Shown here piece after piece: positions 1-7,330 of a DNA stretch of 64,000 nt. The notes below the pieces were generated by a model. It was not told the origin of the DNA, made no database searches, and saw only the letters and a program-made list of their open reading frames with translations. The stretch covers positions 1-64,000 of the forward strand of contig NZ_MWLN01000186.1 in assembly GCF_002198655.1 (NCBI RefSeq), written 5' to 3'. How positions within the stretch are numbered: the first letter of the stretch is position 1; the number at the start of each line of letters is the position of its first letter. The position numbers and the translations under genes are program-made. This stretch comes from Kineosporia sp. A_224 (lineage in GTDB: Bacteria; Actinomycetota; Actinomycetes; Actinomycetales; Kineosporiaceae).

Positions 1-392
1 AAGCCACCACCGCCGCCGCCCCCGCCACGGCTGGTCTTGTTGACCTTCGCCGTCGCGTAGCGCAGGGAGGGGCCGACCTCGTCGACGTCCAGCTCGACGA
101 CCGTGCGCTTCTCGCCCTCCTTGGTCTCGTACGAGCGGCTGCGGAGCCGGCCCGTCACGAGCACGCGGGTGCCCCGCTGGAGCGACTCGGCCACGTTCTC
201 GGCCGCGTCACGCCACACCGAGCAGCGCATGAAGAGGGTGTCGCCGTCCTTCCACTCGTTCGACTGACGGTCGAACGTGCGGGGGGTCGACGCGACGGTG
301 AAGTTCGCCACCGCGGCCCCGGACGGCGTGAACCGCAGCTCGGGGTCGTTGGTGACGTTGCCGATGATGGTGATGACGGTCTCGCCGGCCAT
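1..392 (-). CDS. ssb: Single-stranded DNA-binding protein (3'-truncated by window edge)
   Basis: Binds single-stranded DNA in replication, repair and recombination. The reading frame begins [16 protein letters not shown] and continues with [18 protein letters not shown] and [18 protein letters not shown], a typical bacterial OB-fold SSB core. It runs into a glycine-rich linker at the window edge, so the acidic C-terminal tail is not visible. It lies downstream of rpsF on the same strand, about 95 bp away, the usual rpsF-ssb-rpsR-rplI order. Start chosen at ATG 392. Confident. Confidence 0.95.
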   Translation of the reverse strand, partial: MAGETVITIIGNVTNDPELRFTPSGAAVANFTVASTPRTFDRQSNEWKDGDTLFMRCSVWRDAAENVAESLQRGTRVLVTGRLRSRSYETKEGEKRTVVELDVDEVGPSLRYATAKVNKTSRGGGGGGGG

Positions 393-487
393 GGGTTCTT
401 CGCCTTCGACAGTGGATGGGAGCTCGTCGGGGAAGGTACGGGCCGGGTCCGACAGGTGCCTCTCGGCGGCCCGCCGGGCCCTCCCGC

Positions 488-778
488 TCAGCGAGCGTCG
501 GGACGGATGAGCTTGGTGCGCAGAACGCTCTCGTTGAGGTTCAGCTGCCGGTCAAGCTCCTTGGCGACCTCGGGCGTGGACGTCATGTCGACGACCGCGT
601 AGATGCCCTCGGTCTTCTTCTTGATCTCGTACGCGAGGCGACGACGACCCCAGATGTCGACGTTCTCCACGGAGCCGCCGCCGTTGCGGACGACGTTGAG
701 GAAACGGTCGAGCGACGGGGCGACGGTCCGCTCCTCGAGCTCGGGGTCGAGGATGACCATCAGCTCGTAGTGACGCAT
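488..778 (-). CDS. rpsF: 30S ribosomal protein S6
   Basis: Small-subunit ribosomal protein S6, 96 aa, beginning [16 protein letters not shown]. It contains the family blocks [32 protein letters not shown] and [14 protein letters not shown]. The start is ATG 778, preceded 11 nt upstream by a good Shine-Dalgarno (AGGAGG on the minus strand, 790-795). A GTG four codons upstream overlaps that Shine-Dalgarno and is unlikely to be used. It heads the rpsF-ssb operon. Confidence 0.96.
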   Translation of the reverse strand: MRHYELMVILDPELEERTVAPSLDRFLNVVRNGGGSVENVDIWGRRRLAYEIKKKTEGIYAVVDMTSTPEVAKELDRQLNLNESVLRTKLIRPDAR

Positions 779-958
779 GCGTGAACCCACCTCCTCTGGT
801 CTTGAGCGGTCACGGTCCGTCCGTGACAGGAGGGCTGTTGCGTCCGGGACGCCGGCCCGGGATCAGGTGACCCGGGGACGTCCGCGGGCCAAGGCTACCC
901 GCAGGCTCCCCCGGGGCCGAAATCGGTCGTCCACAGGGACGGACCCGACGTTCCGGTC

Positions 959-997
959 GGATCAGACGACCGGATCGGACGACCGGTCAGACGAGCC
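959..997. repeat. Three 13-bp near-tandem repeats across the end of the GT87-like gene
   Basis: Units at 959-971, 972-984 and 985-997 share the pattern GGATCrGACGACC with a few changes. They cover the stop codon at 987-989 and the first bases of the rpsF upstream region. The remaining intergenic sequence to rpsF holds nothing else I can assign. Confidence 0.55.
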
Positions 998-2279
998 GGA
1001 CGACGAGCGCGTCGTGGGCCCCGTCGGCCGGACCGCCGAGCGGGTCGTCGGCCCCCGGACCGCCGTCCTCGGGCAGCCGGACGGGGTCGCGCAGCGGGTC
1101 CCGGACCGCGCGCAGGGCCTGGACCGCGAGCCATGTCATGCCGCCGAGGCGCACGAGCATGAGGAGCAGGTAGAACCCGGCGGGCATCCCGCGGTCGGTG
1201 TTCGTCAGCCCGCCGATGTAGAGCCAGACCGCGACGAAGTAGACGACCTCGGTCGTCGCCCAGACGAGGTGGTCGCGCCAGCGCAGCCCGGCCCACGCGA
1301 CGAACGGCAGGAGCAGGAGCGAGGCCTGCACCGGCACCGACTTCGACACGAGCAGGCAGCCGACGACGGCGACGAGCGCGACGTGCGCGACCCGGGGCCG
1401 GCGGTGCGACGCGAGCGCGACGGCGAGCACGAGGATCACGACGAGGGAGAACCCGACGATCGACAGCACCGTGCTCGCCGTCGCACCGAGGCCGTCCCCC
1501 GAGTACCAGAACCGGGCGTTCGACGGCTTGCTCTGGGCGAGCATCTGCGGCGCGAGCCACAGCGAGCCGTAGCCGGGGGTGCCGTCCCGCCACGTCGAGA
1601 ACGCCACCCCGAGCTGGCCCAGCCACCCGGGCAGCAGGACGGCGCGCAGCCCGAGGTAGGCACCGAGGCCCACCAGGACGGTGGCCGCCGCGCGACCGGC
1701 CGCCCCGGCCCGCAGGGCGACCGCGAGCAGCACGACGCCGAGCACGGCGTACGTCGGCCGGACGGCGACGGTCAGGCCGAGCAGGACGCCCGCGGTGACG
1801 ATCTTCTGCCGGCTCCAGGCGAGCAGCGCCGCGCAGCCGAGCGCGACGGCGAACAGGTCGTAGGAGATCAGCCCCGCGGTGACGACCACCGGTGAGAGCG
1901 CGAGGTGCGCGGCGTCCCAGCGGCGGCGGCCGGCGACCGACGCGACGCAGAGCACGGCGACCGCGAGCGCGGCGGCCAGCAGCACCGCGGACAGGTCGAA
2001 GAAGACCCTGGCCGCCGTTGCGGACCCCTCGTCCGGGACCAGGCGCGAGACGGTCCAGATGAGGGCGCCCATGAGCGGCGGCTGGCCGAGCGAGCCGTCC
2101 GCCGCGACCGCGTCGACGAGCCCGGGGCGCCCCGGGTCGCCGAGGCCGGCGCTGCCGTAGAGCACCGGCACGTCGGAGTAGCACATGTGGAAGAACTGGT
2201 CGGGCGACGACCAGCCCTCCATCCGGCAGTGCTGGCGCTCGACGACGGCGAACCCCATGGCGACGATGACGAAGACCAT
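987..2279 (-). CDS. GT87/DUF2029-like polytopic membrane protein, start unresolved
   Basis: Hydrophobic protein with roughly ten membrane segments, for example VFVIVAMGFAVV, VFFDLSAVLLAAALAVAVLC and TVLSIVGFSLVVILVLAVAL. It resembles the GT87-type (DUF2029) membrane glycosyltransferases found upstream of rpsF in actinobacteria (Rv0051-like position). Those enzymes use polyprenyl-phosphate-linked sugars in envelope glycan synthesis; the substrate here is unknown. The coordinates use the first in-frame ATG (2279), which lies inside the first membrane segment, so the true N-terminus is probably further upstream. The frame is open upstream to 2651 but has no convincing start. A plausible ATG at 2370 is in another frame, so one extra base between 2279 and 2370 would explain the layout. 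Confidence 0.7.
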   Translation of the reverse strand: MVFVIVAMGFAVVERQHCRMEGWSSPDQFFHMCYSDVPVLYGSAGLGDPGRPGLVDAVAADGSLGQPPLMGALIWTVSRLVPDEGSATAARVFFDLSAVLLAAALAVAVLCVASVAGRRRWDAAHLALSPVVVTAGLISYDLFAVALGCAALLAWSRQKIVTAGVLLGLTVAVRPTYAVLGVVLLAVALRAGAAGRAAATVLVGLGAYLGLRAVLLPGWLGQLGVAFSTWRDGTPGYGSLWLAPQMLAQSKPSNARFWYSGDGLGATASTVLSIVGFSLVVILVLAVALASHRRPRVAHVALVAVVGCLLVSKSVPVQASLLLLPFVAWAGLRWRDHLVWATTEVVYFVAVWLYIGGLTNTDRGMPAGFYLLLMLVRLGGMTWLAVQALRAVRDPLRDPVRLPEDGGPGADDPLGGPADGAHDALVVRLV

Positions 2280-2370
2280 GAGCGCGGACGCCGCCCGCCA
2301 GAACCCGGTCGCGGCTGCGACCCGGCGGCCGGCCGGCCCGCCGACGAGCGTCCGTCCGAGGAGCCGACAT

Positions 2371-3432
2371 GTCCGACACCACCGACACCACCGACACCAC
2401 CGACACAAGCGCCGGGAGCAGGGCACCGTCCGGGGACCATCCCGCCGCGGCCGGGACCCAGAAGAGGGTGAACGTGGAGGCGGCCACCACGCCGACCAGC
2501 CACAGCCCGTAGACCGTCGTCCCGCCGGCGGACCGCCCGGCGAGCAGGCCCCGCGGGTACCGGACCTCGACCGGCCGCCACCGGCCGCCGAAGGACGACC
2601 AGACCACGCTGCGGTCACCCGGGCCGAACCGGACGAGCCGGTCGAGCCCACGGGCCAGCCCGAGCGCCCGGGCGTCGGCGAGCCGCCGACCCTGCACGGC
2701 GACGTCGGCCGGCGTCGCGGCCCGCAGCAGCTCGTCCCGGCCGAGGTGGGTGCCGTGGCCGAGCCAGGCGGACGCCGCCCGCCGCCCGGCGTGCGTCAGC
2801 CGCTCCCCGTGGAAGCGCCCCCAGAACGGGCCGAGCAGCACCACCATGGTGACCGCGGTGAAGGCGAACAAGGTGTTCCCCGGCTCCGTCGTGTTCTCCG
2901 CTCTGGCGACGGCCACGGCACCGACCGCCAGCGCAGGCACGAGGGCCGCCGCGACGAGCACGGACCGCAGCACCCACCCGGCGCGCGCGGAGGTGAGCCG
3001 ACGCGCCCGGGTCGCCTCGACGACGGCCTCCCGGACGTCGTCCTCCTCGGGTGCCCCGGCGCGGGCCGCGAGCGCGGGCAGCGGGACGGGACCGCCACGG
3101 CCCAGGCTCCGGACCCGCGCCAGGACGAGCGACTCCAGGCGGCTCAGCCCGTCGACGGGTCTGCCCGGCCGGACCGTCGCCGGGCCGCCGGCCGGCGCCT
3201 CGATGACGAGGACCCCGCGTCCTGCGAGGTCCAGGAGCGTGGCCGCGGCGGCCGGCTCGGTGTCCGGCCCACCGACGAGGAACGCGACGACCCCGGGCGG
3301 GAGGTCGTCGGGCGGTTCGACTGAGGCCGGCCCGGGGGCCGGTCGGCCGAACCGGGTCAGGACGTGGGCGGAGGCGGTGACGACGCCCCAGCCGAGGAGG
3401 GCGGCGACAACCAGGACGAGATCGTGCGACAC
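2371..3432 (-). CDS. DUF2207-like membrane protein, 3' end unresolved
   Basis: About 350 aa from a GTG start (3432) with a GTGGAG Shine-Dalgarno 7 nt upstream. An N-terminal membrane segment (residues 4-22) is followed by a soluble block PPGVVAFLVGGPDTEPAAAATLLDLAGRGVLVIE, which resembles the winged-helix-like part of DUF2207 proteins. Two membrane segments lie near residues 155-205 and another near 310-330. The usual N-terminal beta domain of DUF2207 is missing. No stop codon follows: the frame stays open far into the next gene's territory. I place the end near 2371 because protein-like sequence stops there. Function unknown. Confidence 0.6.
2374..2406. repeat. 9-bp tandem repeat, 3.7 copies, at the DUF2207/GT87 gene junction
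   Basis: The unit CGACACCAC occurs at 2374-2382, 2383-2391 and 2392-2400, followed by a partial CGACAC. On the minus strand it encodes a Val-Val-Ser repeat. A 9-bp unit keeps the frame, so copy-number change alone cannot cause or repair the frame problem at this junction. Confidence 0.85.
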
Positions 3433-3601
3433 GGGCGAACTCCACAGGGCGGTGCGGATCGGTCACCGCTGCGATGATCACACGGGCCGGTCGGTTCCAT
3501 CCCGGTCTTCGGCAATCTGCGACCGGGCTGCCGCACCGAACGAGCGGCCAGGGGGCGTCTTCCGTGCGAAGCGCACCGTCGGGGCGCCTTGCGTCGTCTC
3601 G

Positions 3602-4579
3602 TCAGCCGTCGTCGCTGCGCCGGACGAGCTCGAGGCCAAGGTGCGCCGCGATCTGGGCGGCGAGCCGTTGGAGCCCGACGACTTCGGAGCCCTCGGGGTC
3701 CGTGGCCTCCAGCAGCGCCGTCGCGGGCTCGGGAGCGTGGCGGGCAGGGGAGAGCTCGAGCTCGATCCGTAAGCCCCCGGGTCCGCGGTCGCCCTGGAAG
3801 CGCCGCAGGGCAAGTGCCGCGACCTCCGCGCGCTCGAACACCAGGGAACGCGCCCCGGCGGACACCCCCAGGCGGCGGTTCGCATCGTCGCGCCAGGCCA
3901 GCAGCCGCCCCGGACCAACGGCACCGGCAAGGCTGCGCGGTGACCGACGCGCGTAGCGGCGGGACGCGCCGAGCTCAGAGCCCCAGTGCCCGACCGCCAC
4001 GTCGAGCACCATCCCGCCGCCGAGTCGCACGGCGTCGGCCACCGGCTCGAGGCTGCCGTCGGGGTAGGGAAACGCCAGCGCACTGTGAATCGAAACGGCA
4101 GCGCACAACGCCAGGCGAGGGTTCTGTTCGTGGAGCACGTTGTTGCTCGGTTGCTGCAACTCGGGCGGGAAGGTGTGGAGCTCGACGCGGAAGACTCCGA
4201 AGTCCCAACGACACTGCAGGCAGTTCGAGACATCGCAGACCAGGGGAGGGCCCAGGGCCAGGCTCAACTGCTCGACCATGTCGCGGTGGTTGGAGCGAGC
4301 GTCGTCGTGCGCCAGGTAGTCCGCCCAGAGGTACTCGGGCGCGAGGTCCATCACCTGCTCGTCGGCATACATGACGAAGGACAGCGGTGTACGGCTCAGT
4401 GCGCTTGCCTCTGGCAGAGCGATGACGTCACGCCACCCGTGGTAGCTCCGAACACCGAAGAGCTCGAAGTAGCGCTGCCGCGAGGTCAGGAAATCGAGCC
4501 CGAGCGGCGCAACCCGCTCCAGGAAACGACGCTCCGAGTCACTCAGTTGCTCCGGCAGTGGCCGATACAGTCGCCCCAT
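3602..4579 (-). CDS. Hypothetical protein, unrecognised
   Basis: 325 aa from ATG 4579, beginning MGRLYRPLPEQLSDSERRFLE. No signal peptide, membrane segment or catalytic motif stands out. It looks globular, with several conserved-looking stretches (FELFGVRSYHGWRDVIALPE, WDFGVFRVELHTFPPE, GGGMVLDVAVGHWG). Base composition is less GC-biased than in neighbouring housekeeping genes, and the gene sits beside an IS630 element, so it is probably accessory. An in-frame extension to 4660 exists, but ATG 4579 gives the more natural N-terminus. No clear Shine-Dalgarno. Confidence 0.6.
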   Translation of the reverse strand: MGRLYRPLPEQLSDSERRFLERVAPLGLDFLTSRQRYFELFGVRSYHGWRDVIALPEASALSRTPLSFVMYADEQVMDLAPEYLWADYLAHDDARSNHRDMVEQLSLALGPPLVCDVSNCLQCRWDFGVFRVELHTFPPELQQPSNNVLHEQNPRLALCAAVSIHSALAFPYPDGSLEPVADAVRLGGGMVLDVAVGHWGSELGASRRYARRSPRSLAGAVGPGRLLAWRDDANRRLGVSAGARSLVFERAEVAALALRRFQGDRGPGGLRIELELSPARHAPEPATALLEATDPEGSEVVGLQRLAAQIAAHLGLELVRRSDDG

Positions 4580-4647
4580 GAATGGTGTCGTGTCCCAGAC
4601 GTAGCAGTCGCTGTGCGTTGAGGCCCCAAGACCTTGAGGAGTGGGGC

Positions 4648-4697
4648 CCGCTGAATGCACTTCAGCGGCGCGGGATCTCTACTCCCGGAGAAGAGAT
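4648..4697. terminator. Two hairpins just outside the IS630 left end
   Basis: CCGCTGAA at 4648-4655 pairs with TTCAGCGG at 4661-4668 around a 5-nt loop. ATCTCT at 4675-4680 pairs with AGAGAT at 4692-4697 with an inner CTCC/GGAG pairing. There is no T-run. They may be an old terminator or a structural target for insertion; the element appears to start at about 4700. Confidence 0.4.
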
Positions 4698-4698
4698 A

Positions 4699-5769
4699 CT
4701 AGTGCCCCGTCTGTGCAGCGCCTGGACGGTTGACCGTCTTGAGGACGTCGTCCGCGGTCTTGGTCCAGGTGAAGGGATGGGCACGCTCGTTCCAGCCGTC
4801 GAGGTAGGCGCGGATCGTGGTGGTGAGCCCGCGAACGGAGCGACAGGAGCCGCGGTGGAGGGCTTGACGTTCGGCCATCGAGAACCAGGCTTCGACCATG
4901 TTCATCCAAGAGGCGTGGCTCGGGGTGAAGTGCACGACCACGCGAGGGTTGGTCGCCAGCCAGGCCTTCACCGCGGTGTGCTTGTGCGTCGCGTAGTTGT
5001 CCATCACCAGGTGCACCTCGCCGCGGGGGTATGCGCTGGTGACCTGGCGCAGGAAGGTCAGGAACTCCTCGTGGCTGTGCCGCGGGTGGCAGCGGGCAGT
5101 GATCTTGCCGGTCACGTTCAGCGCCGCGAACAGAGTCGTGGTGCCGTGCCGGCGATAGTCGTGAGAGCGGCGCTCGATCAGATGCGGTTGCATCGGCAGG
5201 ATCGGCGAGGTGCGCTCCAGGGCCTGGGTCTGGCTCTTCTCGTCCACGCAGAGCACGACGGCATTCTGGGGCGGGTTCAGGTACAGGCCCACCACGTCGA
5301 TGACCTTGGCCTCCAGTTCGGGGTCGGTGGAGAACCGGAACGACCCGGTCCGCAAGGGCTGCAGCCCGTACGCTCGCCACGCTTTCGCGATCGTGGAGTT
5401 CGCGACCTTCAACCGGTCCCCGAGCAAACGGGTCGACCAGTGCGTCTCGCCCAGGCTCCTCGGCGGCGGCTTGAGCGTCTCGGTGATGATCCGGGCCTGG
5501 TCGATCGTGAGCGGTCGCCCTGACCGGTCCTGGTCGTGCAGCGCGCTCACCCCGCCTCGACCGTACCGGGCGCGCCAGGTCACCACCGTCTGACGGGCGA
5601 CCCCGACCCGGTGAGCGATCTCGGTGTTGCCGACGCCGGCGGCGGCCAGCAAGACGATCCGTGCTCGCTGCGCGAGCCCGGCCCGCACGCCGGAGGCCCG
5701 AGTCAGCCGCTCCAGCTCGACCTGGTCCCCTTCCCACAGCACGAGCGCTGGTGCCGGACGGTTCGCCAT
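4699..5769 (-). CDS. IS630-family DDE transposase
   Basis: 356 aa transposase that catalyses cut-and-paste movement, typically into TA dinucleotides. An N-terminal helix-turn-helix region (GNTEIAHRVGVARQTVVTWRARY, residues 48-69) is followed by the DDE core: D176 in CVDEKSQ, D257 in LVMDNYATH and E293 in SWMNMVEAWF. The spacings fit IS630. Start chosen at ATG 5769; an in-frame extension to 5850 passes the proposed element boundary. The TAG stop overlaps the left end of the element. The frame is intact, so it is possibly active. Confidence 0.93.
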   Translation of the reverse strand: MANRPAPALVLWEGDQVELERLTRASGVRAGLAQRARIVLLAAAGVGNTEIAHRVGVARQTVVTWRARYGRGGVSALHDQDRSGRPLTIDQARIITETLKPPPRSLGETHWSTRLLGDRLKVANSTIAKAWRAYGLQPLRTGSFRFSTDPELEAKVIDVVGLYLNPPQNAVVLCVDEKSQTQALERTSPILPMQPHLIERRSHDYRRHGTTTLFAALNVTGKITARCHPRHSHEEFLTFLRQVTSAYPRGEVHLVMDNYATHKHTAVKAWLATNPRVVVHFTPSHASWMNMVEAWFSMAERQALHRGSCRSVRGLTTTIRAYLDGWNERAHPFTWTKTADDVLKTVNRPGAAQTGH

Positions 5770-5825
5770 GCCCCATTCTCGGACGGCCCGGAACCGTCCA
5801 GCAACTAACGCCACAACCGGCGCTA
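4700..5825 (-). mobile_element. IS630-family insertion sequence, about 1.1 kb
   Basis: Boundaries inferred from TA dinucleotides at 4700-4701 and 5824-5825 flanking the transposase. The ends carry degenerate inverted repeats: both start TAGyGCC, and an inner block TGGACGGTT lies at 4723-4731 on the plus strand and 5792-5800 on the minus strand, at similar distances from each end. Total length fits IS630. The right end is 12 bp before the start codon of the MerB-like gene, so insertion probably removed or replaced that gene's promoter. Confidence 0.7.
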
Positions 5826-5836
5826 CACTCCCCGCC

Positions 5837-6565
5837 ATGTCCACCCCCACCGGCCCCGACGCAGACCCAAGTGCCGGGCCCGATGAAGCGTTCGCAGACG
5901 GCGGCGTCGACGTCGAGGCCGTCCGTCTGGCGGTCTACACCCGGTTCGCGCACGACGGCCGGCCCCCCACAGACCAGGAGCTCGCCGGCGAGCTCCACGT
6001 CGGCCGCGACACCGTGCGCCGGGCCATCGAGGAGTTGGCCGCCGGGCGCAACCTGGCCCTCGACGCCGACGGCCGGATCGCCATGGCGCACCCGTTCTCC
6101 GCGGTCCCACTGGGCTTCTCCGTGATGGGTGCCAACACCCTGTGGTGGGGCGGCTGCGCGTGGGACTCCTTCGCGATGGCCCACCTGCTGACCTGGGAAC
6201 CCTCCCTCCTGGTCGCTACCACCTGCCCCGCATGCTCGACACCACACGCGTGGAACGTCACCCGCACCGCGCCGCCCGCCGGCGAGCAGGTCGCCCATTT
6301 CCTGGTCCCCGCCGCGCACATGTGGGACGACGTCGTGCACACCTGCGGCCACCAGCGCCTGTTCTGCAACGACACCTGCGTGGTCACCTGGCTCGAGCAG
6401 ACCGGCAACCAGCGCGGCTACGTCATGGACCTGACCACCCTCTGGCGCTTCGCCTCAGACTGGTACACCGGCCGTCTCGACCGCGGCTACGCCCGCCGAG
6501 AACCCGCTGCAGCCGCCGACTACCTGCGCAGCGTCGGCCTCTCCGGACCATTCTGGGGACTCTGA
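5837..6565 (+). CDS. Alkylmercury lyase (MerB)-family protein
   Basis: 242 aa. MerB cleaves carbon-mercury bonds of organomercurials. Residues about 28-85 form the winged-helix-like N-domain (DQELAGELHVGRDTVRRAIEELAAG). The C-domain has WWGGCAWDSFAMAHLL and WDDVVHTCGHQRLF. C107, D110 and C170 match the catalytic Cys-Asp-Cys arrangement of MerB. Four further cysteines (C130, C133, C177, C181) may bind metal. No merA, merR or merT is near, so a mercury role is inferred from the family only. The start codon lies 12 bp from the IS630 right end and has no Shine-Dalgarno. Confidence 0.8.
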   Translation: MSTPTGPDADPSAGPDEAFADGGVDVEAVRLAVYTRFAHDGRPPTDQELAGELHVGRDTVRRAIEELAAGRNLALDADGRIAMAHPFSAVPLGFSVMGANTLWWGGCAWDSFAMAHLLTWEPSLLVATTCPACSTPHAWNVTRTAPPAGEQVAHFLVPAAHMWDDVVHTCGHQRLFCNDTCVVTWLEQTGNQRGYVMDLTTLWRFASDWYTGRLDRGYARREPAAAADYLRSVGLSGPFWGL

Positions 6566-6651
6566 ACCAGAGCCCTCCCGTCCAAGCATTTCGCACACGC
6601 GCCACTAGACCCACGCCGCGGAGCGGCGGCCGGCGCAGCACGGTCCTGGCC

Positions 6652-6714
6652 GCGATCCTTCAGGGCCTGGCGGCCGCTGCCGCCACCGCCAACGGGGAGG
6701 TCCAGCAAGGCACC
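6652..6714 (+). pseudogene. Fragment of a DUF6585-like gene
   Basis: Translates to ILQGLAA...GEVQQGT, matching ILQGLAAPAAAATVYGEVQRGT of the intact gene at 8692-9636. It keeps frame over about 20 codons with a two-codon deletion. No start or rest of the gene is present. Confidence 0.6.
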
Positions 6715-6729
6715 ACGCTGCGGTCACGT

Positions 6730-6813
6730 GGAACGCGACGGCTCCGGGCGGGAGGTCGTCGGCCGGTTCGGGCGAGGCCGGTCCAGGCGTCGGGCGGCCG
6801 AAGCCGGGTCAGG
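6730..6813 (-). pseudogene. Fragment of a DUF2207-like gene
   Basis: On the minus strand it encodes PADDLPPGAVAFHV, matching PPDDLPPGVVAFLV of the protein starting at 3432, preceded in a shifted frame by FLTRL matching VLTRF. It is a decayed partial copy of the N-terminal coding region. Confidence 0.6.
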
Positions 6814-6924
6814 AACCGAGGTACCGCCGGACTCGTCGAGGGATCCCGGTTCGGGGACCATGTCGAGAACTGCGCGACGGCTCCGACGAGCCACCGACAG
6901 CAGCCGACGCCCCAGGGAGAGCCC

Positions 6925-7317
6925 GTGAAGTACGTCATCCTCATCCACTCCAACCCCGAGCCGTGGGGCCACCCGACCGAGCACTACACCGCCGAGGGCC
7001 GGGCCCAGTCGCCCGAGGACCGCGAGCGCGCCGACAAGGCCTTCGACGTGCTCATGGAGGGCCTCGTCGCCTCCGGCGAGTTCGTCACCGCCGAGGCACT
7101 CGCCGACCCGGCATCGGCGACCCTCTACCGGTGGACGCCCGACGGGCACGTCGCCACCGACGGGCCGTACGCGGAGACCAAGGAGCACCTCGCCGGGTTC
7201 TTCCTCGTCGACGTCGCGAGCCCGGAACGCGCGCAGGAGATCGCGGCGCAGTTCGTCGGCCCGGGCAGCGCGGTCGAGCTGCGGCCGGCGATGTGGGGCG
7301 GCGGCCCGGACGAGTGA
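6925..7317 (+). CDS. YCII/DGPF-domain protein, ECF42 partner
   Basis: 130 aa YCII-related protein from a GTG start with Shine-Dalgarno AGGGAGA. It begins MKYVILIHSNPEPWG and carries TDGPYAETKEHLAGFFLVDV, the DGPF-type signature (here DGPY) after which the family is named. Genes of this family are regularly paired with ECF42 sigma factors and transcribed by them. Here the sigma gene begins 13 bp downstream, so the two form an operon. Biochemical activity is unknown. Confidence 0.88.
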   Translation: MKYVILIHSNPEPWGHPTEHYTAEGRAQSPEDRERADKAFDVLMEGLVASGEFVTAEALADPASATLYRWTPDGHVATDGPYAETKEHLAGFFLVDVASPERAQEIAAQFVGPGSAVELRPAMWGGGPDE

Positions 7318-7330
7318 GCAGACCCCGCCG

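Larger units (their letters stand above)
6566..6924. other. Gene-free stretch carrying two gene relics
   Basis: No intact gene. 6652-6714 resembles 8884-8951 inside the DUF6585-like gene (plus orientation, 6 nt shorter). 6730-6813 resembles 3279-3361 inside the DUF2207-like gene (minus orientation, with a 1-nt length difference). The rest shows nothing assignable until the Shine-Dalgarno AGGGAGA just before 6925. Confidence 0.65.

Noticed and set aside
2370-2651. Plus-strand frame starting MSDTTDTTDTTDTS, which looks like a natural N-terminus
   Set aside because: It is the reverse of the 9-bp tandem repeat. The downstream frame on this strand shows only Arg/Pro/Gly-rich shadow sequence opposite the DUF2207-like gene.
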